NCBI GenBank assembly: GCA_026004775.1
Contig: BPJU01000026.1
Span: 1-52,740, forward strand
Source: Pirellulaceae bacterium
Lineage (GTDB): Bacteria > Planctomycetota > Planctomycetia > Pirellulales > Pirellulaceae
Length of the DNA: 52,740 bases
Reading direction: 5' to 3'
The position numbers and the translations under genes are program-made. Every line of letters starts with the position of its first letter. Positions within the stretch are counted from its first letter, which is position 1. The notes beneath the pieces were generated by a model that saw nothing but the letters and a program-made list of their open reading frames with translations, was not told where the DNA came from and searched no databases. Shown piece after piece: positions 1 through 8,654 of the stretch.

Positions 1-1256
1 GCTATACCCGCAGCGTTTTGATGGAGTTTTCGCCCGACGGAACGCTTCTGGACAGCCAGGTCGTACGTTCGGCCATCCGCAGCCGCCACCGTTTTACTTA
101 CGACGAAGTCGATCAGGTATTGGAGCATCCGCGAACCTGGAAACGAAAACTGGATCGGGAAGTCTGGGAACTGGTCCCTCGGATGCGCGATCTGGCGATG
201 CTGTTGCGGCGCCGCCGGCTGGAGCAGGGAGCCATCGAACTGGCCTTGCCGGAAGTGAAAATCGTATTGGACGAGCAGGGACGAGTTGCCGGGGCACGCG
301 TGATCCGCCATACGGTAAGCCACCAGATCATCGAGGAGTTCATGTTGGCGGCCAATCGCGCCGTGGCCGAAACACTCGTCAACCGACATGTGCTGTTTCT
401 GCGACGCATTCACGAACCGCCCAGCCCGATAAAACTGCGCGCGTTGACCGAATTCGTCCGGTTGCTGGGCATTCCGTGTTCGAGCCTGGAAAGTCGTTTC
501 GAGATCAAGCGGGTGCTGGAACAGGTGGCCGGACAACCGACCGAATACGCAGTCAACTACGCGGTGCTCCGCAGCATGCAGAAGGCGGTCTACAGTCCCC
601 GCGAAATCGGACACTACGCGCTCAATTGGCCCCACTACTGCCATTTTACGTCGCCGATCCGGCGCTACCCGGATCTGGTGATCCACCGGATGTTTGCCGA
701 ATGGGAACAGGGGCACAAACCGGTCAGCGAGCGGGGCTGGCTGCGCGCCCTGGGCGAACATTGCTCGGAGCGCGAACAACGGGCCGAGGCGGCTGAACGC
801 GAACTGGTGAAACTCAAATTGCTTCACTACCTCCACGACCGTATCGGCTACCGCATGCAGGCCGTGATCACGGGGGTAGAAGAGTTCGGGTTGTTTGCCC
901 AAGGGGTCGAAATTCCGGCCGAGGGCTTCATCGCTGTTTCGTCGCTGCACGATGACCATTACCGATTCGATCCGGCGTCGCGGTGCCTGATCGGCTTTCG
1001 CCAAGGCCACAAATTTCGCCTGGGTGACCCTGTGGTGGTGGAAGTGGCCCACGTCGATCTGGCTCGACGTGAATTGGAATTCCGCCTCGTCGGTACACCA
1101 CCTGCAACACGCCGGGCTCAAGCGCCCGGTTCACGCCCGAAGCCCAGCCGCAAGAAGGCTCAGGCGGCCGCCTCGGCCGACTGGCAGGCGCCGCCGAAAA
1201 AGCGCAAAAAAAAGAAAAGCAAGAAGGCGAAAAAGAGCAAGAAGAAACAAAAATAA
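1..1256 (+). CDS. rnr: Ribonuclease R, C-terminal part (5' truncated by window edge)
   Basis: This is the C-terminal part of a processive 3'-5' exoribonuclease of the RNase II/R family, which degrades structured RNA. The reading frame is open from the first bases (Y-T-R-S-V-L-M-E-F-S), so the gene begins outside the window. The RNB catalytic domain shows its hallmark HYCHFTSPIRRYPDLVIHR near base 640. An S1 RNA-binding domain follows (about bases 850-1090, around AVITGVEEFGLFAQ). The protein ends in a very lysine-rich low-complexity tail, as RNase R does and RNase II does not. It is the first gene of a plus-strand run. The family assignment is secure. The N-terminal cold-shock domains cannot be seen. 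Confidence 0.95.
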   Translation, partial: YTRSVLMEFSPDGTLLDSQVVRSAIRSRHRFTYDEVDQVLEHPRTWKRKLDREVWELVPRMRDLAMLLRRRRLEQGAIELALPEVKIVLDEQGRVAGARVIRHTVSHQIIEEFMLAANRAVAETLVNRHVLFLRRIHEPPSPIKLRALTEFVRLLGIPCSSLESRFEIKRVLEQVAGQPTEYAVNYAVLRSMQKAVYSPREIGHYALNWPHYCHFTSPIRRYPDLVIHRMFAEWEQGHKPVSERGWLRALGEHCSEREQRAEAAERELVKLKLLHYLHDRIGYRMQAVITGVEEFGLFAQGVEIPAEGFIAVSSLHDDHYRFDPASRCLIGFRQGHKFRLGDPVVVEVAHVDLARRELEFRLVGTPPATRRAQAPGSRPKPSRKKAQAAASADWQAPPKKRKKKKSKKAKKSKKKQK

Positions 1257-1362
1257 GTCGGATTTCCCGGCATTGCGGTTCAGCAGCGGAATCGGTCCAG
1301 GCGGTGCCGCGAGCCGGCTCGCCTGGAGGTTGGTGAGATGGCCGCTGGCGCAAGAGACGCTC

Positions 1363-1914
1363 ATGGGACAAGCCCGCCCGCATCGCCCGGTATTGCGGTT
1401 GCTGGCGGCTTTCAGCCGCCATCCGGCCGCGCTGGATTGGAGCCGCCGTCAAGCCGAGACGGCCTGGGGACCGGTGCGCCTGCAGAGTCCGTTTTTTCCA
1501 TTTACCGAGTCGCGCTATTATGAGCCGACGATGGGGACGGATCTGGTGAAGGTGTTCTGGGCGTTTGAGCGTCTGGCCGACCCGGCGGAATTGCCGCGGT
1601 GGAAATTGCTGGCCAACCAATGGGAAGAGGAATTGGCAGTCCAGCAAGTCTTCCCCGAGATTCGTCCGGTCAATCTCGATCCGGGCTATATCACCGAAGC
1701 GAAGCTGGTACTGGCAACCACTAAAGATCGGGACCATCGGATCTATCTTTCCGATGGAATCTACGCCGAATGCACGCTCTATTATCATGCGGGCCGATGG
1801 TGCACGCGGCCTTGGACCTACCCGGATTATGCGCGGCCGGAGTATCATCAGTTTTTTGAACAGTGTCGCCGGTACTTGCGTGAGTGCCAGCGGAAAGCGG
1901 CGGGTGACGGGTAG
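1363..1914 (+). CDS. DUF4416 family protein
   Basis: A 183-residue protein of unknown function that matches what I know of the DUF4416 family: small, cytosolic, with conserved motifs such as FTESRYYEPTMG, INLDPGYIT-like (VNLDPGYITEAKLVLAT) and a tyrosine-rich end around TYPDYARPEYHQFF. No signal peptide or membrane segment is visible. I chose ATG 1363 because conserved sequence starts just after it. In-frame TTG 1330 and GTG 1333 sit behind a GGAGG at 1325-1329 but too close to it. The gene follows rnr by about 100 bases and precedes a sugar-phosphate transferase. No function is proposed. Confidence 0.8.
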   Translation: MGQARPHRPVLRLLAAFSRHPAALDWSRRQAETAWGPVRLQSPFFPFTESRYYEPTMGTDLVKVFWAFERLADPAELPRWKLLANQWEEELAVQQVFPEIRPVNLDPGYITEAKLVLATTKDRDHRIYLSDGIYAECTLYYHAGRWCTRPWTYPDYARPEYHQFFEQCRRYLRECQRKAAGDG

Positions 1915-1953
1915 CGAGCCAGAAGGGGGCGAGCCGAACGAGGCGGGTGCCGC

Positions 1954-3102
1954 ATGGAAATGCCGATGGTGGTGGCGTTGGTGGGGGGAGCGTTGCTGGG
2001 GCCGACTGTGGTGTCGCTCGCGTTGTGTAGCTGGGTGCGGCACGTTGCGCCGCGCTTCGGCTGGGTCGATCGCCCGGGCGGCCGCAAGATCCACCAACAA
2101 CCCACGCCGCTGGGCGGCGGTGTGGCCGTCTGGGCAGCCGTGATGCTGGCTTTCCTTCTGGGAGCCATCGCCGTGGCGCTAGTCGAACACTATCCGCAAC
2201 TGGCGCGCTGGCTCCCTGTGGCCATCCGCCTGCATCTGGCCGGGCTTGTCAGTCGAGCTGGTGATCTGGCAGTAGTGTTGATCGGCGGAACGCTGCTAAT
2301 GCTGCTTGGACTTTATGACGACCGCCGCAATCTTCCCTGGCAGATGCGGCTGGCGGTGCAGTTCCTGGTCGCCGGAGCCCTGGTGATCTCGCAAGGAGGC
2401 GACTGGCAACTGACGGCTTTCCTCCCGTGGCGTCCGGTCACCTGGGGATTGTCCATCCTGTGGATCGTAGCGCTGGTCAACGCCTTCAATATGCTGGACA
2501 ACATGGACGGTCTGTCGGCTGGCGTCGCGGCGATCATCGCGCTGCTGCTGGCCGTGCTGCTGCTGGTGCCGTCAGCCAATGTGCCTGGAGGTCCCCAACT
2601 ATTTGTGGGTGGATTCCTGCTGGTGCTGGCCGGCAGCCTGCTCGGTTTCCTGTGGCACAACCGACCGCCGGCTCGGCTCTTCCTGGGAGACGCCGGAAGC
2701 TACTTCATCGGTTTTTCCATCGCCGTGGCGTCTCTGGTGGCTACCTACACGGGCTACGAATCGCCCCGCCGCCATGCGGTGCTGGCACCCGTCTGCCTGA
2801 TGGCCGTTCCCCTCTATGACATGCTCACGGTTATTGCCATACGCTTGTGGCAGGGACGCAGCCCGTTCGAGGGTGACAAGAACCATTTTTCTCACCGATT
2901 GGTGGAGCTGGGTTTCAGTCGCGGGCAGGCGGTGCTGTTGATTTATCTGGTGAGTGCCACGTGCGGCCTGGCCGGGTTGGCTCTGCCGCGAGTGGATCTG
3001 TTTGGGGCCGGTTGCCTTTTCTTGATGGTCGTATGCGTGATGTGGGTGGTGGGGCTTTTGGAATTCACGGCGCGGCGTAACCAGCGGGAGAGCCGGCCAT
3101 GA
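1954..3102 (+). CDS. WecA/TagO-like undecaprenyl-phosphate sugar-1-phosphate transferase
   Basis: A 382-residue polytopic membrane enzyme of the MraY/WecA family (glycosyltransferase family 4). Members move a sugar 1-phosphate from a UDP-sugar to undecaprenyl phosphate, the first step in surface polysaccharide synthesis. Visible motifs are DRPGGRKIHQQPTPLGGG near residue 30, LYDDRRNLPWQMRLAVQ (the DD metal motif), NAFNMLDNMDGL, and FLGDAGSYFIGF, followed by the cytosolic HFSHRLVELGFSRGQ loop. The HFSHR loop fits WecA/TagO better than MraY. The stop overlaps the next gene's start (ATGA), so it is translationally coupled to an O-antigen ligase-like protein. GTG 1948 is an alternative in-frame start. 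The exact sugar cannot be read from the sequence. Confidence 0.92.
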   Translation: MEMPMVVALVGGALLGPTVVSLALCSWVRHVAPRFGWVDRPGGRKIHQQPTPLGGGVAVWAAVMLAFLLGAIAVALVEHYPQLARWLPVAIRLHLAGLVSRAGDLAVVLIGGTLLMLLGLYDDRRNLPWQMRLAVQFLVAGALVISQGGDWQLTAFLPWRPVTWGLSILWIVALVNAFNMLDNMDGLSAGVAAIIALLLAVLLLVPSANVPGGPQLFVGGFLLVLAGSLLGFLWHNRPPARLFLGDAGSYFIGFSIAVASLVATYTGYESPRRHAVLAPVCLMAVPLYDMLTVIAIRLWQGRSPFEGDKNHFSHRLVELGFSRGQAVLLIYLVSATCGLAGLALPRVDLFGAGCLFLMVVCVMWVVGLLEFTARRNQRESRP

Positions 3103-5351
3103 GGCGGCCAGCCGCCCAACGCGTTGCCGCCGGCGCCGCACAGCCGGCGGCATTGCCTCGATGGCTGCTGCCGATGGCCGCCTTCGGCATCGCTCTGACC
3201 GGCTGGATTCCGGGCGAGGCGGTTGTCGAAGGGGCCACCATCGCCTGGGCAACGTTGTGGTTGGTGCTGGCAGCCGTGTTCGCCCTTCGCCAATGGCTGG
3301 TGCCCACGGCCGGCCGGTGGGACACGCTCGACCTGTTGGCCTTGCTGTGGATGATCTGGATTGTGGTGGATGCGTTTGTCGCCGGGCAAAGGTCCAATGC
3401 ACGCGCTGCCTGGAACGCCGCGTGGACGTGGGTGGCCCTGCTGGCCGCTTTCCTGGTGCTGCGGCGGCTGATGGCCAGTCAGCCTGCCGGCCGCGCACTG
3501 GTGGCACTGATGATCTCCGTAGCTGCCGCGAACGCCTGCCACGGCATCTACCAATTCGCCGTCACGCTGCCGGCACAACGAGCCCAGTTTGAAAACGCCA
3601 CACCCGAGGAACGGATCCGCATGCTGCGGGAAGCCGGCGTGAGCATCGAGCCGGATTCGCCGACCGTCAAACAGTTCGAAGATCGCTTGAAAAGCACCGA
3701 ACCGTTCGCCTCCTTCGGGCTGGCCAATTCTCTGGCCGGCTTCCTGGTCCCATGGTTCATTGCCGGGTTGTTCTTGTTCGACAGCCAACAGCAACACCTC
3801 CCGGGAGCCCGGCGAGCGGCGGTCGCCGCCGGCCTGCTGGTGATGCTCGTGTGCCTGGTACTCACCAAAAGCCGCACGGCCTGGGTAGCTGCACTGCTGA
3901 GTTTGCCTCTGGTCTGGTTGTGGCGCAGAGATGCTCGCCCCCGGCGTTGGATCGTTTGGTTGGGGGCGGCCCTTTTGGTGATGGCGGTGGTCATCGCAGC
4001 GATCCTGGCGCGAGCCCTGGACCGGCAAGTTGTCACGGAGGCGGTTCTGTCGCTTCGCTACCGATGGCAATACTGGCAGGCCGCCTGGGCGATGTTCCGC
4101 GATCATCCCTGGTTCGGCTGCGGGCCAGGCAACTTCCAGACGTATTACGTGCAGTACAAGTTGCCCCAGGCAAGCGAGACGGTGGCCGACCCTCACCAGT
4201 TCATCCTGGAAATTGCTGCCACGATGGGCCTGCCCGGACTGCTGTTGGCAGTGGCGATGTTGTTGCTGGGAGGGGTTCGCTGCACATCTTTGCTGGCTGG
4301 CTGCCAGAATCCCGCTTCGCCCACCGGCGGTCCGCCATCGACGAGCCCCCTGTTGCTGGTGAGCTTGGGCGGGGCCGCGGCCGCCTTGCTCGCACCCCTG
4401 TACGGTAATCTGGTCGACGTGCCGGCCGAAATTGAACCGATCCTGGGGCTGCCGGTTCTCTGGTGTATCGGCCTGCCGGCCGCTGCCGCCGTGCTGGCGG
4501 GCCTTGACCGCTGGGTACGCGATGGCGTGGCGGTTCGACACGGGTGGTCCGTAGCGTGGCTGGCATTGGCGGTGAACCTGCTGGCGGCCGGTGGTATCAG
4601 CTACCCCAACGTCGCCGGAAGCTGGTGGCTGTTGTTCGCGGCCTGCTCGCCGGCCTGCTTGGCCGCGCCTGCTCCTGTGAAACCGAGTCGGATGGTACTG
4701 CCGGCGGCCCTGCTCGCCGCACTTGCCGCGGCCGGCATCTGGACCGGCTACCGTCCCGTAATCATGGGACAGGCCTACCTGCGCCAGGCGGCTTCCGCCA
4801 ACCGACCCCAGGAGGCCTTTGAGCAACTGGCCAAGGCCGCCCAGGTCGATCCCTGGAACCCGGAACCATGGAAGTGGACCGCTCAGTTGCTCTTCGAGCA
4901 GTGGGCCACAAGCCCGACACAACAGCATTGGCTCGCGTGGCAAGCGGCACTGGATGAAGCCAAAAAGCGGGATCCGTTGTCGTACCCGCTGGCCGAATGG
5001 GAAGGGCAGTTGGCTTTACGAGCCTACCGGCTTTACGGTAAGCAACAGGATCTGGAACGAGCGGTGAAGGCGTTCCGGCGCGGCACGGAGATTTACCCAA
5101 ATAGTGCATTTGCGTTTGCACAACTGGCCTGGGTTACCAGCCTGGTTGGACAACCCGAGCGGGCCGCGCGGTATGCGGCACGTGCCCTGGAGCTGGACGC
5201 GATGCATCCTCATTCCGAGTGGAAACTTTCGGCCCGCCGGCTACCGGACCCGGAATTGAGCAAGGGTGGGAAGCAACCGCCTTCGGCAGAACAATTGATG
5301 CATCAACTGCGTAATACCATTGCACTTGGCGGCGCGAGCGGCGTTGATTAG
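3099..5351 (+). CDS. O-antigen ligase/polymerase-like membrane protein with C-terminal TPRs
   Basis: A 750-residue protein with about ten hydrophobic segments in its first two thirds and a soluble C-terminal part. The segment GNFQTYYVQYKLPQ followed by ADPHQFILEIAATMGLPG is the Wzy_C/O-antigen ligase signature, with the conserved His in a periplasmic loop and the E-x-G-x-x-G-like helix after it. After residue about 540 there are TPR-like helices (AAQVDPWNPEPWKWTAQLLFEQW, FRRGTEIYPNSAFAFAQLAW). It probably joins or polymerises polyprenyl-linked glycans and is coupled by a 4-base overlap to the upstream transferase. Ligase and Wzy polymerase cannot be told apart from sequence alone. Confidence 0.87.
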   Translation: MRRPAAQRVAAGAAQPAALPRWLLPMAAFGIALTGWIPGEAVVEGATIAWATLWLVLAAVFALRQWLVPTAGRWDTLDLLALLWMIWIVVDAFVAGQRSNARAAWNAAWTWVALLAAFLVLRRLMASQPAGRALVALMISVAAANACHGIYQFAVTLPAQRAQFENATPEERIRMLREAGVSIEPDSPTVKQFEDRLKSTEPFASFGLANSLAGFLVPWFIAGLFLFDSQQQHLPGARRAAVAAGLLVMLVCLVLTKSRTAWVAALLSLPLVWLWRRDARPRRWIVWLGAALLVMAVVIAAILARALDRQVVTEAVLSLRYRWQYWQAAWAMFRDHPWFGCGPGNFQTYYVQYKLPQASETVADPHQFILEIAATMGLPGLLLAVAMLLLGGVRCTSLLAGCQNPASPTGGPPSTSPLLLVSLGGAAAALLAPLYGNLVDVPAEIEPILGLPVLWCIGLPAAAAVLAGLDRWVRDGVAVRHGWSVAWLALAVNLLAAGGISYPNVAGSWWLLFAACSPACLAAPAPVKPSRMVLPAALLAALAAAGIWTGYRPVIMGQAYLRQAASANRPQEAFEQLAKAAQVDPWNPEPWKWTAQLLFEQWATSPTQQHWLAWQAALDEAKKRDPLSYPLAEWEGQLALRAYRLYGKQQDLERAVKAFRRGTEIYPNSAFAFAQLAWVTSLVGQPERAARYAARALELDAMHPHSEWKLSARRLPDPELSKGGKQPPSAEQLMHQLRNTIALGGASGVD

Positions 5352-5469
5352 CACAGTTGGTAAACGCCGGACCGCTTTGCGGGATTCTTCGGGCATCTCG
5401 GTCGATGCTATCGGGTCGGTCGGCCCGTCGGTTAAGATGAAGGGGTAAGAGGCGCGGGAGACGCGAGCG

Positions 5470-6669
5470 ATGAGGCTAGTGGGAATTGTCGCAATGGCGG
5501 TGGTTGCTTTGGGCTTGGGGACGGCCGGCGGATGGTTGGCTGCACACCGGGCGTTCGATCCGAAGCATGAGCATTTCGCACCGAACAACGCCGAGCGGCC
5601 CCGAGAAAGTCTGGGGCGTACGGCCAGCGTCGAATCGTCGAAACCTCAGCCGCGGGTGTTGGTGCGTCCTGGTGAACGCTATGACTTCGGCAAAATGCCG
5701 CGCGGTACGACCGGCCGCCATGTCTTTTATATCGCCAACGTTGGTAATGCTCCGCTGACCATCAAGAAGGGGCAAACGACGTGCAAGTGCACGTTGAGCA
5801 CTCTGGAGGACGGGGTAGTCGAACCTGGTGAAACGGTGGCCGTGACGCTGGAATGGACCGTCAAGAGCGACGAAAACTATTTCTCGCAAATGGCGGAACT
5901 GATCACCAACGACCCGGAACGTGGGGTCGTACAATTGCGGATCGAGGGGTACGTCGAGGATCTGGTGCGGCTCACCCCCGATGAAATCGTCTTTATGAAC
6001 GTGGCTGGTAATCAATCCCAGACTCGCCCGTTGTATGTGTACGCCGCTCGCAAAGAGGACAATATCCGGGTGGAAGAGGTAGGGTTTGTGGACGCCTCAA
6101 CGGCAAACTATTTCGAGGCTGAGGTGCGCGATTTGACGGATGAGGAGCTGGCCGAGCAGCCCATGGCCAAAGCCGGCCAAGTGGTGCTGGTGACGCTCAA
6201 ACCGGGATTGCCCACCGGAGAAATCCACCAAAACCTGCGGGTCAAGCTGAATGTTCCGGACATGCCCGAGCAAATAATTCCGATCCGCGGCATGATTCAA
6301 AGCGATGTGTCGGTCGTCGGTCGATTGGCCATGTTCGATCCTCGGACGAATTTGCTGAACCTGGGAGGCGTTTTGCAAGATCAGGGGGCCCGCGCGGAAC
6401 TTCTCGTACTGCTGAAGGGCGATCAACGCGACCAGATCGAGGTGACGGTAGCTGAGGTTGACCCGCCTGAGGCGCTACGGGTAACCTTGGGCGAACGGAA
6501 GGTGAGCGATCGGCTGATTACCATCCCGCTGACGGTGGAAGTGCCCGTGGGTGCTCCGCGGGTCACACGTCTTGGGTCTGAGCAGGGAAAACTGGGCACT
6601 ATCCGGCTTGAAGCATCCAACTCGCTGACCAAGGAAGTTCACATCAAGGTGCGCTTTGCGGTCAATTGA
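5470..6669 (+). CDS. DUF1573 domain protein, membrane-anchored or exported
   Basis: A 399-residue protein with an N-terminal hydrophobic anchor or signal (residues 1-26, MRLVGIVAMAVVALGLG). A DUF1573 domain then carries the usual DFGKMPRGTTGRHVFYIANVGN start and the TTCKCTLS cysteine motif. These beta-sandwich domains resemble immunoglobulin/ASPM-SPD-2-Hydin folds and lie outside the cytoplasm. The rest of the chain looks like two further beta-rich repeats. The start ATG is preceded by GGGAG nine bases upstream. It stands alone, ending before a terminator at 6737-6768. The molecular role of DUF1573 proteins is not known to me. Confidence 0.85.
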   Translation: MRLVGIVAMAVVALGLGTAGGWLAAHRAFDPKHEHFAPNNAERPRESLGRTASVESSKPQPRVLVRPGERYDFGKMPRGTTGRHVFYIANVGNAPLTIKKGQTTCKCTLSTLEDGVVEPGETVAVTLEWTVKSDENYFSQMAELITNDPERGVVQLRIEGYVEDLVRLTPDEIVFMNVAGNQSQTRPLYVYAARKEDNIRVEEVGFVDASTANYFEAEVRDLTDEELAEQPMAKAGQVVLVTLKPGLPTGEIHQNLRVKLNVPDMPEQIIPIRGMIQSDVSVVGRLAMFDPRTNLLNLGGVLQDQGARAELLVLLKGDQRDQIEVTVAEVDPPEALRVTLGERKVSDRLITIPLTVEVPVGAPRVTRLGSEQGKLGTIRLEASNSLTKEVHIKVRFAVN

Positions 6670-6736
6670 AAAAATCCTTGCTCGGTAGGTCGCCTGACGG
6701 GCAGCCGATACGCTTCCTAGCAGGAAAAAAACGGCC

Positions 6737-6768
6737 AGGGCCGGGATGTGTACCATGCCCGGCCTTTT
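6737..6768 (+). terminator. Rho-independent terminator after the DUF1573 gene
   Basis: The 7-bp GC stem GGCCGGG (6739-6745) pairs with CCCGGCC (6758-6764). The inner ATG/CAT can pair as well, with one bulged base. TTTT and an A-rich upstream stretch follow the usual form. It lies about 70 bases after the stop codon of the DUF1573 gene. Confidence 0.75.
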
Positions 6769-6772
6769 AAGA

Positions 6773-6835
6773 GCCTATCCGAAAACCGATTCGCACACCG
6801 TATACAACGGGACTAACGGCGGTTTTCGGATATGC
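6773..6835. repeat. 63-bp inverted-repeat element, MITE-like
   Basis: Two 16-base arms, GCCTATCCGAAAACCG (6773-6788) and CGGTTTTCGGATATGC (6820-6835), are inverted copies with one mismatch; 13 bases are perfect. A 31-base centre separates them. The end sequence GAGCCTATCCGAAAA resembles the terminal repeats of some IS4/IS5-type insertion sequences, so this could be a miniature non-autonomous element or a transposase-less remnant. A transcribed hairpin in the leader of the next gene is the alternative. No transposase is present. Confidence 0.5.
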
Positions 6836-6898
6836 AGTAAAAATCCTTGCGACAGGTCTGGCCGAGGGAGTTTCCCAGTTCCATCGAGGGACCGTGAC

Positions 6899-8641
6899 AT
6901 GTTTGCCGCGTGGGAACGGACCGCCTGGGCAGTGTGCATCGCAGCCGTCATTTTGTCTTTGATGGGCTGCCAAACGGGTGCTGAACGCTCAGGTGGCGCA
7001 ACTGGGTCAAGCACACAAGCCAGCGGTACCGATGCGTCGACACAACCGGTTGATCCTCAGCCGGCCGGCGTGTCCCATGACCTCCCAGGGCCGCGGACTG
7101 CGCCATCAAGCGATCCGACCAATGCTGTGCCCAGTTCAGACCAGCACAGTGATCAACGCTCAACCACCGGCGACTCAACAGCCACAGCCCGGGGAGGCGA
7201 GCATCCCATGCCGAGCGGAACTTCGGCTGGTTATACAAAGCATGACGAGCCGGTTGTGCGGGAGGAGTTGTTCGTGGGATGGTCCACGCCGAAATTGGCA
7301 CTGGTCGTGACGGGGCGACAGAACGGTTATCTGGAACCGTGCGGTTGCACCGGGTTGAGCAACCAGAAAGGCGGATTGGCGCGGCGCTACACACTGTTGG
7401 AGCAGTTGCGCGGTCGTGGGTGGCCCCTGGTACCGGTGGATCTTGGCAACCAGGTACGCCGTTTCGGGCGCCAGCCGGAACTCCAGTTCCAATTGACGAC
7501 CGAAGCGATGAAGCAGATGGGATATGCGGCGGTGACTTTTGGGCCGGCGGACTTGCAGTTGACCAGCGACGAACTGGCGGCCACCACCGCGCCGGCCGAC
7601 GCTCATGGGCCCAGTTTCGTATCGGCCAACGTGGCTATTTTGGATCGGGATTTTACTCCGCGCTACCGCCTCGTGGAGGTGGCTGGCGTGCGCGTGGCGG
7701 TGACCGGAGTGCTCGGAGACCAGTACGCGCGTGAACTTCAGGCGGGCGATCTGGTGATTGAACCTGCGTTGGACGGCTTGAGGAAGGCATGGCAGCAGAT
7801 TGCCGAGGCGGGAGGGTGTGACGTGGCGGTGCTGCTGGCCCACGCGACGCGCGGTGAAACTCTGGAATTGGCACGGGCCGTGCCGCACTTCGATATTGTG
7901 GTGACGGCCGGAGGAGCTGAGACGCCTCCCCTGGAACCCGAACCGCTCGGTCAGGGCCGTTTGCTGCTCTGGGTGGGAGCCAAAGGCATGTATGCAGCGG
8001 TGCTCGGGTTCTTCCCCGAGGAAGCCCAGCGGTGGCGTTACCAGCGCGTCCCCTTGGATTCCCGCTTTGCCGATGCGCGGCCCATGCTGGATCTGATGGC
8101 GGTCTATCAGCGACAACTGGAACGCTTGGGACTGGAGGGTCTGGGACTCAAACCGCTCCCGCACCCCTCGGGCAGGCAATTCGTCGGTTCGGAAACGTGC
8201 GGCGATTGTCATACCAAAGCCTATGCCGTCTGGAAGAATACCCCTCACGCCCACGCCACCGATTCGATTGTCCATCCCACAGAACGGTCGGAGATCCCAC
8301 GGCATTTCGACCCTGAGTGTTTGAGCTGTCACGTAACGGGTTGGAATCCGCAGCGGTTCACTCCGTATGCCTCGGGTTATTGGTCGCTGGAGAGCACGCC
8401 GAAAATGGTGGGGAACGGTTGCGAGAACTGCCATGGGCCGGGATCGGCTCATGTGGAGGCCGAGGAGGGAGGAGCCAGTGACGAGCTACTCGAACAGCTC
8501 CGCGAAGAGATGCGCCTGGTGCTCGCCGGCGCCGAAAAAAAATGTATCGAATGCCACGATCTGGACAACAGCCCCGATTTTCACCGTCCGGGGGCTTTCG
8601 AGCATTATTGGCAACAGATAGCGCATCCAGGCAAGGATTAG
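6899..8641 (+). CDS. Lipoprotein with UshA-like N-terminal region and tetrahaem cytochrome c554-type C-terminus
   Basis: A 580-residue exported protein. I start it at ATG 6899 because that gives a clear lipoprotein signal peptide with lipobox L-M-G-C (Cys24). A Ser/Thr/Gly-rich linker runs to about residue 110. Residues about 120-400 resemble the metallophosphatase/5'-nucleotidase-type regions found in planctomycete cytochromes, with a conserved EPCGCTG motif and GPADLQ. The C-terminus has four CxxCH haem-attachment motifs: CGDCH (Cys434), CLSCH (474), CENCH (508) and CIECH (549), as in cytochrome c554-like domains. It is likely an outer-surface electron-transfer protein. Its partner is unknown and whether the N-terminal domain is an active hydrolase is uncertain. 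Confidence 0.82.
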   Translation: MFAAWERTAWAVCIAAVILSLMGCQTGAERSGGATGSSTQASGTDASTQPVDPQPAGVSHDLPGPRTAPSSDPTNAVPSSDQHSDQRSTTGDSTATARGGEHPMPSGTSAGYTKHDEPVVREELFVGWSTPKLALVVTGRQNGYLEPCGCTGLSNQKGGLARRYTLLEQLRGRGWPLVPVDLGNQVRRFGRQPELQFQLTTEAMKQMGYAAVTFGPADLQLTSDELAATTAPADAHGPSFVSANVAILDRDFTPRYRLVEVAGVRVAVTGVLGDQYARELQAGDLVIEPALDGLRKAWQQIAEAGGCDVAVLLAHATRGETLELARAVPHFDIVVTAGGAETPPLEPEPLGQGRLLLWVGAKGMYAAVLGFFPEEAQRWRYQRVPLDSRFADARPMLDLMAVYQRQLERLGLEGLGLKPLPHPSGRQFVGSETCGDCHTKAYAVWKNTPHAHATDSIVHPTERSEIPRHFDPECLSCHVTGWNPQRFTPYASGYWSLESTPKMVGNGCENCHGPGSAHVEAEEGGASDELLEQLREEMRLVLAGAEKKCIECHDLDNSPDFHRPGAFEHYWQQIAHPGKD

Positions 8642-8654
8642 TGCGGCCAACCGG

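Noticed and set aside
928-2100. 390-residue minus-strand open frame
   Set aside because: Antisense to rnr, DUF4416 and the start of the transferase gene; no protein-like motifs.
2943-4943. 666-residue minus-strand open frame
   Set aside because: It lies antisense to the O-antigen ligase-like gene and has the Gln/His/Arg/Pro-rich make-up of a shadow in high-GC DNA; no domain is visible.
7175-8452. 425-residue minus-strand open frame
   Set aside because: Antisense to the cytochrome gene, whose haem motifs and signal peptide are unambiguous.
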